The position numbers and the translations under genes were made by a program. The notes beneath the pieces were generated by a model, which was not told the origin of the DNA, did no database searches, and saw only the letters and a list, made by a program, of their open reading frames with translations. From NCBI GenBank assembly GCA_900544305.1, contig UQUV01000016.1:1-59426 (forward strand): a DNA stretch of 59,426 nucleotides, given 5' to 3'. This document shows, in pieces, positions 9,750 through 17,759 of this stretch; within the stretch, counting starts at the first letter, position 1; every line of letters begins with the position of its first letter. This DNA is from an uncultured Porphyromonadaceae bacterium (lineage in GTDB: Bacteria > Bacteroidota > Bacteroidia > Bacteroidales > Muribaculaceae).

Positions 9750-9784
9750 AATGCGGCAAATCCTGAAAATTTGCCGCATTTTTT
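9750..9784 (+). terminator. Intrinsic terminator of the udk-thiL operon
   Basis: Perfect 12-bp inverted repeat (AATGCGGCAAAT at 9750-9761, ATTTGCCGCATT at 9769-9780) with a 7-nt loop, followed by TTTT. Confidence 0.9.
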
Positions 9785-9819
9785 ATGCTCCTTTTTTACC
9801 AAAATAAATCATTTATTAT

Positions 9820-9827
9820 TATCTTCG
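9820..9827 (+). promoter_or_regulatory. Probable promoter of the pRiA4b-like gene
   Basis: TATCTTCG resembles TAnnTTTG with one change. A T-run at 9792-9797 stands where the -33 element is expected. It lies between the thiL terminator and the next ATG. Confidence 0.4.
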
Positions 9828-9859
9828 CATTACATTAATTTGAATTAATACGTAGAAAT

Positions 9860-10411
9860 ATGATATACAAATTTCGATTAATTTCTGACGAAGTTGCCAA
9901 TTTTAAATTGGAAATTGCCATTGATGCTGACGACACTTTCTACAGCTTACGCAATGTTATTCTCGATGCCGTTGGCTATACCAAGGACCAGATGGAATCG
10001 TTTATCATTTGCGATGAAGAATGGCAAAAAGAAAAGGAAGTGACTTTAACTGATATGGGAAGTGACAGTGACGAGGATATCTGGCTGATGGAAGATACCC
10101 GTTTGTCTGACCTCATTGAAGATGAAGGCCAACGCCTTATGTTCGTTTTTGATTATCTGACCAACCGTTCCTTCTTCATGGAAATGAAGGAAATGGAACC
10201 GGGCAAAAATATGATCGACCCTCTTTGCACAAGAAAAGAAGGCAAAGCTCCGAAGCAAAGTATTGATATGGTTGAATTTGATTCAAGAATTGCCCAATCG
10301 GCAGTAGGTACATCCGGTATTGATGATTTTGATGAAAACTTCTATGGCTCGGATGAATTCAACGATGACGAGTTCGATCAGGAAGGTTTTGATGATTTAA
10401 AATTTGAATAA
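9860..10411 (+). CDS. pRiA4b ORF-3-like protein with acidic tail
   Basis: The first 110 or so residues of this 183-residue protein resemble the pRiA4b ORF-3 / IS1096 TnpR-like family. The supporting features are a start of the form MIYKFRLISDEV, the F-x-x-L-x-x-I/V spacing of hydrophobics, and the LSDLIEDEGQRLMFVFDY stretch. The family is common in Bacteroidota chromosomes and has no settled function. The last 40 residues are very acidic (DDFDENF, DEFNDDEFDQEGFDD). It is a single-gene unit with its own promoter and a bidirectional terminator. It is probably cytosolic because no signal peptide is visible. Despite the family's name, nothing nearby suggests a mobile element. Confidence 0.75.
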   Translation: MIYKFRLISDEVANFKLEIAIDADDTFYSLRNVILDAVGYTKDQMESFIICDEEWQKEKEVTLTDMGSDSDEDIWLMEDTRLSDLIEDEGQRLMFVFDYLTNRSFFMEMKEMEPGKNMIDPLCTRKEGKAPKQSIDMVEFDSRIAQSAVGTSGIDDFDENFYGSDEFNDDEFDQEGFDDLKFE

Positions 10412-10427
10412 AAAATTGACTGATAGT

Positions 10428-10469
10428 AAAAAGAGACAGGAACTGGTTCGCCAATTCCTGTCTCTTTTT
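10428..10469. terminator. Bidirectional terminator between convergent genes
   Basis: Perfect 15-bp inverted repeat (AAAAAGAGACAGGAA at 10428-10442, TTCCTGTCTCTTTTT at 10455-10469). The loop contains TGG-TTCG-CCA, a further 3-bp stem closed by a stable TTCG tetraloop. The flanking A and T runs let it serve both strands. Confidence 0.93.
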
Positions 10470-10476
10470 ATTGTTT

Positions 10477-11532
10477 TTATATTTTATCCGTGTAATCGTT
10501 GATGACATTCAACAATGTCTGTGCTTTGTGCCGGGTTTCGTTCCATTCTTTTTCAGGAACCGAATCAATGGTCAATCCGCCGCCAATATACAGAGTATAG
10601 TTCTCAGAAGAAAATGACATTGAACGCAAGTTAACATAGAAATCAAATCCGTCAGCTGCAAACGGTCCTAAATACCCTCCATAGTATTTCCTGGAGTGTT
10701 GTTCAATCTGCTGAATACTACGAATTGCACTATCTTTAGGAATACCGGCCAAGGCAGGCGTCGGATGCAGTAAACCGACTAATGACATGGCATCAGCCAA
10801 ACTTGGCACATCGACAAGGAAGTCATTACACAGGTGTTCTACATTTCCTGCACCACGCGTATATTTTCCCGACATTTTATATTTGAAACCGCACCGTTCA
10901 ATAATTTCAGAAATATAGGAAGCTACGTATTCCTGTTCAGTCTTCTCCTTTTCACTCCATTCCCCTATTCCTGTCGGCTTCGTTCCGGCAAGAGCCATCG
11001 TTGAAAAGACGGAATCGTGGTATCTCCCTAATATTTCAGGTGAAGCCCCCATCCATGCCCCTGTTTCCGGAGTATAGAACGCAAACACAAACGCCTGAGG
11101 ATATTTCTGTGTAAGTGTTATAGCTACCGCTCCCCAGTCAATGCTATTCTGTCCGCAAGGCTGTACCAGAATCCGGGATAGCACCATTTTTTGCAACACC
11201 CCAGTTTCAAACAAATGAATGGTCTGTTCTGCCGTTTTTATATAATCCTCATAACTGGTGGAAATGTCTGAGCAATCATTTTGCAACGATTTACCACATT
11301 TGTGCCCTCCTTGCATATATTCATCAATGCCATATTCTGCATAAATTTTAACAGCAACTGATTTTTCGGATTCGACAAAAGGCATGACACAAAATCCTGT
11401 CGGCGAAACAAATGTGTTATTAAACTGAGCACCAAATGAAAAAGTGTCGGTATTCGGTAAGCGATAAAAGAAAAAACGAACGCCATCCTCGATTGCTTGA
11501 TTGATGGCGTTCTTGTATTTTTTATTATTCAT
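10477..11532 (-). CDS. menF: Isochorismate synthase
   Basis: The enzyme isomerises chorismate to isochorismate, the entry step of menaquinone synthesis. The C-terminal two thirds is a chorismate-binding domain with MVLSRILVQP, GASPEILGRY, LAGTKP, HPTPALAGIPK and YYGGYLGPF. At 351 residues it is a short form, close to other Bacteroidota MenF proteins. The start overlaps the rimO stop (TAATG), so it is coupled to ftsY-rimO. No other men gene is in the window. A related anthranilate or salicylate synthase is possible but less likely given the HPTPAL signature. Confidence 0.88.
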   Translation of the reverse strand: MNNKKYKNAINQAIEDGVRFFFYRLPNTDTFSFGAQFNNTFVSPTGFCVMPFVESEKSVAVKIYAEYGIDEYMQGGHKCGKSLQNDCSDISTSYEDYIKTAEQTIHLFETGVLQKMVLSRILVQPCGQNSIDWGAVAITLTQKYPQAFVFAFYTPETGAWMGASPEILGRYHDSVFSTMALAGTKPTGIGEWSEKEKTEQEYVASYISEIIERCGFKYKMSGKYTRGAGNVEHLCNDFLVDVPSLADAMSLVGLLHPTPALAGIPKDSAIRSIQQIEQHSRKYYGGYLGPFAADGFDFYVNLRSMSFSSENYTLYIGGGLTIDSVPEKEWNETRHKAQTLLNVINDYTDKI

Positions 11533-12827
11533 TAGGCAAGTTCTGCGATTAATTCAAACGGCAACGCTTCTTTAACGACAACTCGATAGAATTCACCTGT
11601 TTTCAGAGCCGAAGTTTTCCTAATTAGCACTTCCGGGTCAACTTCGGGAGAATCAAACTCTGTACGCCCGACATAATAATCTTCGTCCTCTCTGTCAACA
11701 ATCACCTCGAATTCTTTTCCGACTTTTGCTTCATTCAGTTCCAATGCGATTGTTTCCTGCAAATGCATCAGTTTGTCAAGTCTGCGGTTTTTCACATCTT
11801 CACTGATGGAATCTTCAAAATTCTTTGCGGCATAAGTGTCTTCTTCTTCGCAGTAGGCAAAAGCTCCCATACGGTCAAAGCGAACACTATGAGCAAAATC
11901 CATCAACTCCTCAAAAGCAGCATCGTCTTCACCCGGGAAGCCAACCATTAACGTTGTTCTCAAGTGAATTCCAGGAACCTTATCTCGAATGGTTTTAATC
12001 AATTCAAGCGTTTCGTCTTTAGTTATATGACGCCGCATATTTGAAAGAACAGTGTTGTTGATATGCTGTAAAGCTATATCAAGATATTTGCAGACATTAT
12101 CATGCTTATTCATAACATCCAGAATCTCATAGGGGAATTGAGCCGGATATGCGTAATGTAGACGGATCCATTTTACGCCTTCAATTTGAGCCATCTGGTC
12201 GATTAATTCCGGAAGCATCATTTTTCCAGTCAAATCCAATCCGTACGACGACAAATCCTGAGCAATTACATTGAATTCCTTAACCCCTCTTGAAACAAGC
12301 ATTTTTACTTCAGACAGGATTTCATCTATTGGACGGGATTTATGGCGTCCCGTGATCAAAGGAATTGCACAGAAAGCACAGAAGCGATTACAGCCTTCTG
12401 ATATTTTGATGTATGTATAATGTGAAGGCGTTGTTATCACACGTTCATACGGCAATGTGGCAGGATTGGAATGCAACACATCCTTAATCAAATCTGACCA
12501 ATCAAATTTACCGTAAAGTTTGTCTATTTCTGGAATTTCTTTTAACAAGTCGTTTCTATAACGTTCTGACAAACAGCCCATCACATAAAGCTGACGGATT
12601 TTTCCCTCTGTTTTGGCTTGCGCAAATTCCAGAATAGTGCTGATTGATTCTTCTTTGGCATCCCCAATAAATCCGCAAGTATTTATGACTACGATTTCGC
12701 CACATACATTGTCGGAATCGTGATGCACTTCCAGGCCACAATCCTGAAACCGTTTCATCAGCTGTTCCGAGTCCACAAGATTTTTAGAACAGCCTAAAGT
12801 AATGATATCTATGCGTTTCTTCATCAA
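11532..12827 (-). CDS. rimO: Ribosomal protein S12 methylthiotransferase RimO
   Basis: RimO is a radical-SAM enzyme that adds a methylthio group to an Asp of ribosomal protein S12. The N-terminal UPF0004 domain supplies the auxiliary cluster cysteines (C13, C51, C85). The radical-SAM motif CNRFCAFC gives C146, C150 and C153. The C-terminal TRAM domain (about 365-431) includes EVIVDREDEDYYVGRTEFDSPE. The 431-residue length is normal. It follows ftsY by 8 nt and its stop overlaps menF by 1 nt. The RimO form rather than MiaB is supported by length and the ITLGCSKNLVDSE start. Confidence 0.95.
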   Translation of the reverse strand: MMKKRIDIITLGCSKNLVDSEQLMKRFQDCGLEVHHDSDNVCGEIVVINTCGFIGDAKEESISTILEFAQAKTEGKIRQLYVMGCLSERYRNDLLKEIPEIDKLYGKFDWSDLIKDVLHSNPATLPYERVITTPSHYTYIKISEGCNRFCAFCAIPLITGRHKSRPIDEILSEVKMLVSRGVKEFNVIAQDLSSYGLDLTGKMMLPELIDQMAQIEGVKWIRLHYAYPAQFPYEILDVMNKHDNVCKYLDIALQHINNTVLSNMRRHITKDETLELIKTIRDKVPGIHLRTTLMVGFPGEDDAAFEELMDFAHSVRFDRMGAFAYCEEEDTYAAKNFEDSISEDVKNRRLDKLMHLQETIALELNEAKVGKEFEVIVDREDEDYYVGRTEFDSPEVDPEVLIRKTSALKTGEFYRVVVKEALPFELIAELA

Positions 12828-12835
12828 CTTGAAAC

Positions 12836-13798
12836 CTATTTCTCATTATTGTCAAACAAAGATTCCACAAATTCTTTCTTGCGGAATATCTGCAAATCTT
12901 CGATACCTTCGCCCAAACCGATATATTTTACCGGAATCTTGAACTGATCGCTAATTCCAATAACGACACCGCCTTTGGCAGTTCCATCGAGTTTTGTAAT
13001 GGCAAGTTCATTCACTTCAGTTGCAGCAACGAATTGTTTTGCCTGTTCAAAAGCATTCTGACCGGTAGAACCGTCAAGAACAAGAAGGATTTCGTGAGGC
13101 GCATCTGGAACAACCTTTTGCATAACATTCTTTATCTTCGACAGCTCTTTCATCAAGCTGACTTTGTTATGAAGTCGTCCGGCAGTATCAATGATTACCA
13201 CATCTGCATTCGATGCCTTAGCAGAACTTATCGTATCAAAAGCAACCGACGCAGGGTCAGAGCCCATCTGCTGTTTGATGACAGGCACACCCACCCGATC
13301 ACCCCAAATCATCAGCTGTTCAATGGCTGCGGCCCTAAACGTGTCAGCGGCGCCAAGCACGACTTTATTTCCGGCTTTCTTGAATTGATATGCCAATTTT
13401 CCAATAGTCGTAGTCTTTCCAACTCCATTGACACCAACAACCATGATTACATACGGCTTCTTGTTTTCCGGAACTACAAAATCCGCAGTCTCTTCATTGT
13501 TGTTTTCCGCAAGCAAATCAATAATTTCCTCTCGAAGCAGGTTGTTCAGTTCCGAAGTGGTGACATATTTATCACGAGCCACACGCTTCTGAATGCGGTC
13601 AATGATTTTCAATGTCGTTTCTACTCCGACATCGGATGTAATGAAGATTTCCTCCAAATTGTCAAGAAAATCATCATCAATTTTAGACTTACCAGCAACC
13701 GCCCGGGTTATTTTCGAGAAAATACCTTCTTTGGTTTTTGCCAAACCTTTATCAAGCGTTTCTTTTTTTTCCTTAGAGAAGAAATTAAAAAATCCCAT
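12836..13798 (-). CDS. ftsY: Signal recognition particle receptor FtsY
   Basis: FtsY is the GTPase receptor that docks SRP-ribosome complexes at the inner membrane. The 320-residue protein is the short form: a small basic N-terminus, the four-helix N domain (about 20-105) and the NG GTPase with P-loop GVNGVGKT at 122-129, the DTFRAAA motif and DTAGR. The guanine-specificity TKLDGTAKGG motif is near the C-terminus. It is the first gene of ftsY-rimO-menF. The small ribosomal protein genes (rpmB, rpmG) that I recall upstream of ftsY in many Bacteroidales are absent here. Confidence 0.95.
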   Translation of the reverse strand: MGFFNFFSKEKKETLDKGLAKTKEGIFSKITRAVAGKSKIDDDFLDNLEEIFITSDVGVETTLKIIDRIQKRVARDKYVTTSELNNLLREEIIDLLAENNNEETADFVVPENKKPYVIMVVGVNGVGKTTTIGKLAYQFKKAGNKVVLGAADTFRAAAIEQLMIWGDRVGVPVIKQQMGSDPASVAFDTISSAKASNADVVIIDTAGRLHNKVSLMKELSKIKNVMQKVVPDAPHEILLVLDGSTGQNAFEQAKQFVAATEVNELAITKLDGTAKGGVVIGISDQFKIPVKYIGLGEGIEDLQIFRKKEFVESLFDNNEK

Positions 13799-13820
13799 TG
13801 TACAAAATTAATGTTTAGTG

Positions 13821-13828
13821 CAAAGTTA
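13821..13828 (-). promoter_or_regulatory. Probable promoter of ftsY-rimO-menF
   Basis: The minus strand reads TAACTTTG, matching TAnnTTTG, 22 nt upstream of the ftsY ATG. Confidence 0.55.
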
Positions 13829-13880
13829 GTAATTTTTATCGTAGGGCCGCAATTTAGCGGCAAAATAAACAGCATATTTT

Positions 13881-13911
13881 TTTGTTGTTTTAACCATGAT
13901 TTATATCTTTG
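13881..13911 (+). promoter_or_regulatory. Exact-consensus Bacteroidota promoter
   Basis: TTTG at 13881-13884 and TATCTTTG at 13904-13911 are separated by exactly 19 nt, a full match to TTTG-N19-TAnnTTTG. Transcription would start near 13917, nearly 250 nt before the next plus-strand gene. Confidence 0.75.
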
Positions 13912-14163
13912 TCATATGGAAGATTCAGACGATTCGCATTGTCACCGTTGTGACAATCATACAAAATACCAACGCACCATTATTTACAGTGTTTGCTTGA
14001 GAAAATACAATGGCAGGAATTTCCGTGTCAGACATTTGTCCTGCAATCCATTTTACAGTGCCAACAAAAAGGACGGAATACACTCCTATTTTTGCAATTG
14101 GCTGATTTAGTGTCATAACTTTCCTTATTTATTCCCCTAATTTAATAACCAACAATTATTTAT
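13912..14163 (+). other. Unexplained leader region upstream of the CBS-domain gene
   Basis: This stretch (within the 365-nt gap 13799-14163) follows an exact-consensus promoter. It holds a perfect 8-bp inverted repeat, ATTGTCAC at 13938-13945 and GTGACAAT at 13950-13957, with a CGTT loop. There is a direct repeat TTTACAGTG near 13983 and 14053, and TGGCAGGA near 14010 can pair with TCCTGC near 14038. An open frame from 13917 to 14110 (64 codons, Cys/His-rich) exists, but it resembles no protein I know. It could be a structured 5' leader, a small RNA, or a leaderless small gene. Confidence 0.4.
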
Positions 14164-15210
14164 ATGACACTTGTTTTAATATACTTTACATTAGCCATTT
14201 CATTATCTTTTTTGTGCTCCGTGCTCGAAGCCGTACTTTTGTCCACACCAATCTCATATATCAATCTAAAAGAAACAGAAGGTGCAAACGGAGCAAAATT
14301 ATTGCGAAACCTGAAAACTGACATTGACAAACCTATTTCCGCAATTTTGTCATTAAACACAATAGCCCATACGATTGGTGCAGCCGGTGTCGGAGCCGAA
14401 GCCGTCAAAGTTTTTGGCGAGGAATATTTTGGCGTTATTTCCGCGATTTTGACCGTGTTGATTCTTGTGTTGTCGGAAATTATACCAAAAACAATCGGCG
14501 CCCGCTACTGGAAACAGCTTTGCATTGTGGCCGCAAAAATTATCCGTGTAATGATTTTCATTACTTATCCTTTAGTGTGGATTTCGGAATGGATTACACG
14601 GCTGTTCTCTTCAAAAGACGAGAAGACAATCAGTCGCGAAGAAGTCTCTGCCATGGTCAACGTCGGTGAAGAAGAAGGTGTTTTCCAGAAAGAGGAAAGC
14701 AACATGTTGCGAAGTCTTATCAAAATGCAGAGTGTTACGGCCAAAGATATCATGACCCCTCGAGTTGTTGCTGAAACAGCCTCGGAAGAATTGACGGTCA
14801 AGGCATTCTATTCCCAAAATCAATATAAGAGTTTTTCCAGAATACCCGTATATGCCGACAACAAGGATTTCATTACCGGATACATACTCAAACAGACGGT
14901 ATTGGAATGTTTGGCTGAAGATAAGTTTGACGTTCGCCTGAAAGACATCAAACGGGAAATTCTTATGTTTGACGAGAAACGAAAAATCAAGGATATTTGG
15001 GAAAAAATGATGAAAAAGAAAGAACAGATATCTATTGTCATCAACGAGTATGGAGGCTTTCAAGGCATCCTGACAATGGAAGACATAATAGAATCTGTGC
15101 TCGGACTTGAAATCATGGATGAAAAGGACATGGTTGCCGACATGCAAAAACTGGCAAAGGAACGCTGGCAGAAAAAGCGAAAAGACAATCCTTCAATTGA
15201 AGAAGAATAA
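14164..15210 (+). CDS. CNNM/CBS-domain membrane protein (CorC/HlyC family)
   Basis: The 348-residue protein has an N-terminal DUF21/CNNM membrane domain (about 1-150, three or four hydrophobic segments, with LSEIIPKTIGARYW). A CBS pair follows (about 200-325: DIMTPRVVAETASEELTV, then SIVINEYGGFQGILTMEDIIESVLG). Relatives are implicated in magnesium or cobalt efflux and resistance. It ends soon after the second CBS with a basic tail and lacks the C-terminal CorC_HlyC transporter-associated domain of longer relatives. It is preceded by the 250-nt leader described above. The transported ion cannot be decided from sequence. Confidence 0.85.
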   Translation: MTLVLIYFTLAISLSFLCSVLEAVLLSTPISYINLKETEGANGAKLLRNLKTDIDKPISAILSLNTIAHTIGAAGVGAEAVKVFGEEYFGVISAILTVLILVLSEIIPKTIGARYWKQLCIVAAKIIRVMIFITYPLVWISEWITRLFSSKDEKTISREEVSAMVNVGEEEGVFQKEESNMLRSLIKMQSVTAKDIMTPRVVAETASEELTVKAFYSQNQYKSFSRIPVYADNKDFITGYILKQTVLECLAEDKFDVRLKDIKREILMFDEKRKIKDIWEKMMKKKEQISIVINEYGGFQGILTMEDIIESVLGLEIMDEKDMVADMQKLAKERWQKKRKDNPSIEEE

Positions 15211-15273
15211 TTGTTTTTATTTGGTAAAGAGGCTTTTTACACAAATAAGTGCCGGTAATTCCAATTTTATTTA

Positions 15274-15281
15274 TATATTTG
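15274..15281 (+). promoter_or_regulatory. Possible promoter of the 77-residue protein gene
   Basis: TATATTTG matches TAnnTTTG, 21 nt before the ATG; the -33 element is weak. Confidence 0.4.
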
Positions 15282-15301
15282 AAGAACAAATCTAATTAAC
15301 G

Positions 15302-15535
15302 ATGTACGACATATCCACTCTTATACATGACTTACTGCAACAATTCGGGAGTGTAGATATAGCAGAAAGTGAATTTAAAAGAATGGTCAATGAAGACGAC
15401 GAACTCAAAAATGAGTTCAAACGTTGGTGTGAGGAGTTTGGTTACAAAGAGCGAAACGCTTTTCGAAACTATTGTCAAGACTACATACAGGACCACGAAT
15501 CGATATTTGACACACTTTCCGAATACAATGAATAG
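15302..15535 (+). CDS. Small conserved-looking hypothetical protein
   Basis: This is a 77-residue acidic, probably helical protein with no signal peptide or membrane segment. The ISTLIHDLLQQFGSVDIAES start and an FKRMVNEDDELK region are patterns I recall from small uncharacterised Bacteroidales proteins. It sits between the CBS protein and aguA with its own promoter-like element upstream, and another promoter-like element separates it from aguA. Coding is supported by the composition and by the absence of any competing frame with a plausible protein. No function can be given. Confidence 0.7.
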   Translation: MYDISTLIHDLLQQFGSVDIAESEFKRMVNEDDELKNEFKRWCEEFGYKERNAFRNYCQDYIQDHESIFDTLSEYNE

Positions 15536-15588
15536 TCTTTCCGCCTGGAAAAATGGTGGAAAGCTCATAAAGTTTCACTTTTTATGGC

Positions 15589-15596
15589 TAACTTTG
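15589..15596 (+). promoter_or_regulatory. Probable promoter of aguA-aguB
   Basis: TAACTTTG matches TAnnTTTG and lies 14 nt before the aguA ATG. Confidence 0.5.
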
Positions 15597-15610
15597 CATA
15601 AAATGTTTTT

Positions 15611-16648
15611 ATGAGCGACAATTTCTTTTTACCGGCAGAATGGTATCCGCAGTCTGCCATCATGATGGCGTGGCCGCATGAAAATACAGATTGGGCATAT
15701 ATTCTCGATGAAGTGCAACAATGTTTTAAAAATATTGCGAGGGTCATTGTTCAGCACAAAGAAATGCTGATTGTCCTTGCACCTGATATTGAGAAGGTAA
15801 AATCCCAACTCCATGATTTGGATCAAAAATATATCCGATTTCAAGAAATCAATACAAACGACACTTGGGCAAGAGACACTTGCGCAATTACAACTCTTAA
15901 CAACGGAATCCCTGTCATCAACGATTTTAAGTTCAATGGATGGGGATTGAAATTTGCAGCCAATTTCGACAACTTGCTGACATCCGAACTATTCTACAAA
16001 AATTCGCTGTTTTCCGGTGTCTATAAAAACCACTTGAATTTTGTGTTGGAAGGCGGCTCGATTGAGAGCGACGGAAACGGACTCATTCTGACAACCAGCG
16101 AATGCCTGCTGTCCAAAAACCGTAACGGCCAATCAAGCAAAGACGAAATAGAAGCCTATTTAAAGCAAGCGTTCGGTGCAAAAAAAATGTTGTGGATTGA
16201 CCATGGCTTCCTTGCCGGAGACGACACCGACAGCCATATCGACACCTTGGCACGTCTGGCACCAAACGACACCATTCTATATGTCTGCACCGATGATAAG
16301 ACAGACCTTCATTATGAAGCTCTTCAGGCTATGAAACAGCAACTTCAATCTTTTACAACCATTGAAGACAATGCTTTCAACCTAATTGAACTGCCGTTAC
16401 CTGATGCTGTATTCGACGAAGACGACATGCGAATTCCTGCCACATACGCAAATTTCCTTATAGGAAACGGCTTTGTTGCTGTTCCTGTCTACAATCAGCC
16501 GACGAAAGATCAACTGGCTCTTGATTTAATTCAACAAGCCTTCCCCGATTACGATGTTGTAGGCGTTGACTGCAATGCTCTTATCAAACAGCATGGATCC
16601 CTTCACTGTGTAACTATGCAATTCCCCATCAATTCTATAAACCAATAA
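15611..16648 (+). CDS. aguA: Agmatine deiminase
   Basis: AguA converts agmatine to N-carbamoylputrescine and ammonia, the first of two steps from agmatine to putrescine. The 345-residue protein is a pentein-fold enzyme. Visible motifs are PAEWYPQSAIMMAWPHENTD at the start, NDTWARDTCAI, NGWGLKF, VLEGGSIESDG, the catalytic His region DHGFLAGDDTDSHIDTLAR, and the nucleophile C333 in HGSLHC. aguB begins 5 nt after its stop, so the pathway is encoded as a two-gene unit. Confidence 0.95.
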   Translation: MSDNFFLPAEWYPQSAIMMAWPHENTDWAYILDEVQQCFKNIARVIVQHKEMLIVLAPDIEKVKSQLHDLDQKYIRFQEINTNDTWARDTCAITTLNNGIPVINDFKFNGWGLKFAANFDNLLTSELFYKNSLFSGVYKNHLNFVLEGGSIESDGNGLILTTSECLLSKNRNGQSSKDEIEAYLKQAFGAKKMLWIDHGFLAGDDTDSHIDTLARLAPNDTILYVCTDDKTDLHYEALQAMKQQLQSFTTIEDNAFNLIELPLPDAVFDEDDMRIPATYANFLIGNGFVAVPVYNQPTKDQLALDLIQQAFPDYDVVGVDCNALIKQHGSLHCVTMQFPINSINQ

Positions 16649-16653
16649 CTTAT

Positions 16654-17541
16654 ATGAAATCGACACTAAAAGTAGGAATAATTCAACAGGCTAACACATC
16701 TTGCAAAGAAGACAACCAAACCAAGCTCGCCAATAAGATTTTCAATTTGGCGGCCGAAGGTGCAGAATTGATTGTACTTCAAGAATTGCACGATTCCCTA
16801 TATTTCTGTCAAGTTGAGTCGACCGACAATTTCGATTTGGCGGTAGAAATACCTGGCGCAACAACCGACTTTTATAGCGAAGTTGCCAGAAAAGCGCATG
16901 TCGTTTTGGTAACCTCTCTTTTTGAACGCCGTGCTCCGGGATTATACCACAATACAGCTGTCGTATTTGAAAAAGATGGCAGCATTGCCGGAAAATATCG
17001 CAAAATGCACATTCCAGATGATCCGGCGTACTATGAAAAATTCTATTTCACACCCGGAGATTTGGGATTTACTCCCATCCAAACTTCTGTCGGCAAGTTG
17101 GGTGTGCTTGTTTGCTGGGACCAATGGTATCCGGAAGCAGCAAGACTGATGGCATTGAGTGGTGCAGAACTGTTGATATACCCTACCGCTATCGGTTGGG
17201 AAAGTTCAGATACTGATGAAGAACAATTCCGTCAGCGTCAGGCATGGATGCTGGTTCAACGTGGGCATGCTGTTGCAAACGGGCTGCACGTTGTTACTGT
17301 CAACCGTGTCGGACATGAAACAGACCCTTCTGGACAAACAAACGGTATTCAGTTCTGGGGCAGCAGTTTTGTTGCAGGTCCCCAAGGAGAACTGTTGTAT
17401 GAAGCCCCAACCGACTGTGAAACTGAAAAGATTGTCGAGTTGGATCTAAACCGTTCTGAACAGGTTCGCCGTTGGTGGCCGTTCTTGAGAGACCGTCGTA
17501 TTGAATGCTTCGACAAGCTGTCTCGTCGGTTCATTGACTGA
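16654..17541 (+). CDS. aguB: N-carbamoylputrescine amidase
   Basis: AguB hydrolyses N-carbamoylputrescine to putrescine, CO2 and ammonia. It belongs to the nitrilase superfamily and shows the Glu-Lys-Cys triad: E44 in LQELHD, K117 in KYRKMHIPDD and C154 in VLVCWDQWYPE. The 295-residue length and the GWESSDTDEEQFRQRQAW stretch are characteristic of this amidase. It is paired with aguA upstream and gives the cell a route from arginine-derived agmatine to polyamines. After its stop there is a large palindrome rather than a standard terminator. Confidence 0.95.
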   Translation: MKSTLKVGIIQQANTSCKEDNQTKLANKIFNLAAEGAELIVLQELHDSLYFCQVESTDNFDLAVEIPGATTDFYSEVARKAHVVLVTSLFERRAPGLYHNTAVVFEKDGSIAGKYRKMHIPDDPAYYEKFYFTPGDLGFTPIQTSVGKLGVLVCWDQWYPEAARLMALSGAELLIYPTAIGWESSDTDEEQFRQRQAWMLVQRGHAVANGLHVVTVNRVGHETDPSGQTNGIQFWGSSFVAGPQGELLYEAPTDCETEKIVELDLNRSEQVRRWWPFLRDRRIECFDKLSRRFID

Positions 17542-17582
17542 TTTCCCTCTGGGCTTAATACCCTTATTCTCTGACAACTACT

Positions 17583-17626
17583 TTTGTGGACAATATTCAC
17601 ACTTATGTGTGGAAAATGTCCACAAA
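17583..17626. repeat. Nested palindrome with DnaA-box-like sequences
   Basis: TTTGTGGACA at 17583-17592 and TGTCCACAAA at 17617-17626 form a perfect 10-bp inverted repeat. Inside it CACAC (17598-17602) pairs with GTGTG (17607-17611) around TTAT. TGTGGACAA (17585-17593) and TGTGGAAAA (17608-17616) each differ by one base from the reverse complement of the DnaA box TTATCCACA; TGTCCACA on the other arm is a third, weaker match. No T-run follows, so it is not a classic terminator. The rest of the 218-nt gap (17542-17759) becomes very AT-rich from about 17690. Confidence 0.6.
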
Positions 17627-17759
17627 TAAAAATAACAGTTTAAACGCATGAAATCACAACAATAAATAAATCAGCGAATTAACCCTATCCCCTTCTATAC
17701 AATTTAATTGGTATAATTTTTATTGTGCATTTTATTAGATTATTTTTTAAATTCAGAAT

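Noticed and set aside
13034..14110. A 358-codon open frame on the plus strand
   Set aside because: It lies antisense to most of ftsY, its product is Arg/His/Phe-rich noise, and ftsY on the other strand is unmistakable. Only its last 64 codons fall outside ftsY, and these are mentioned as part of the leader.
17542..17759. Calling this gap the replication origin
   Set aside because: The DnaA-like boxes are imperfect and few, no replication genes are nearby, and no genome-wide skew is available. It is reported only as a candidate binding cluster.
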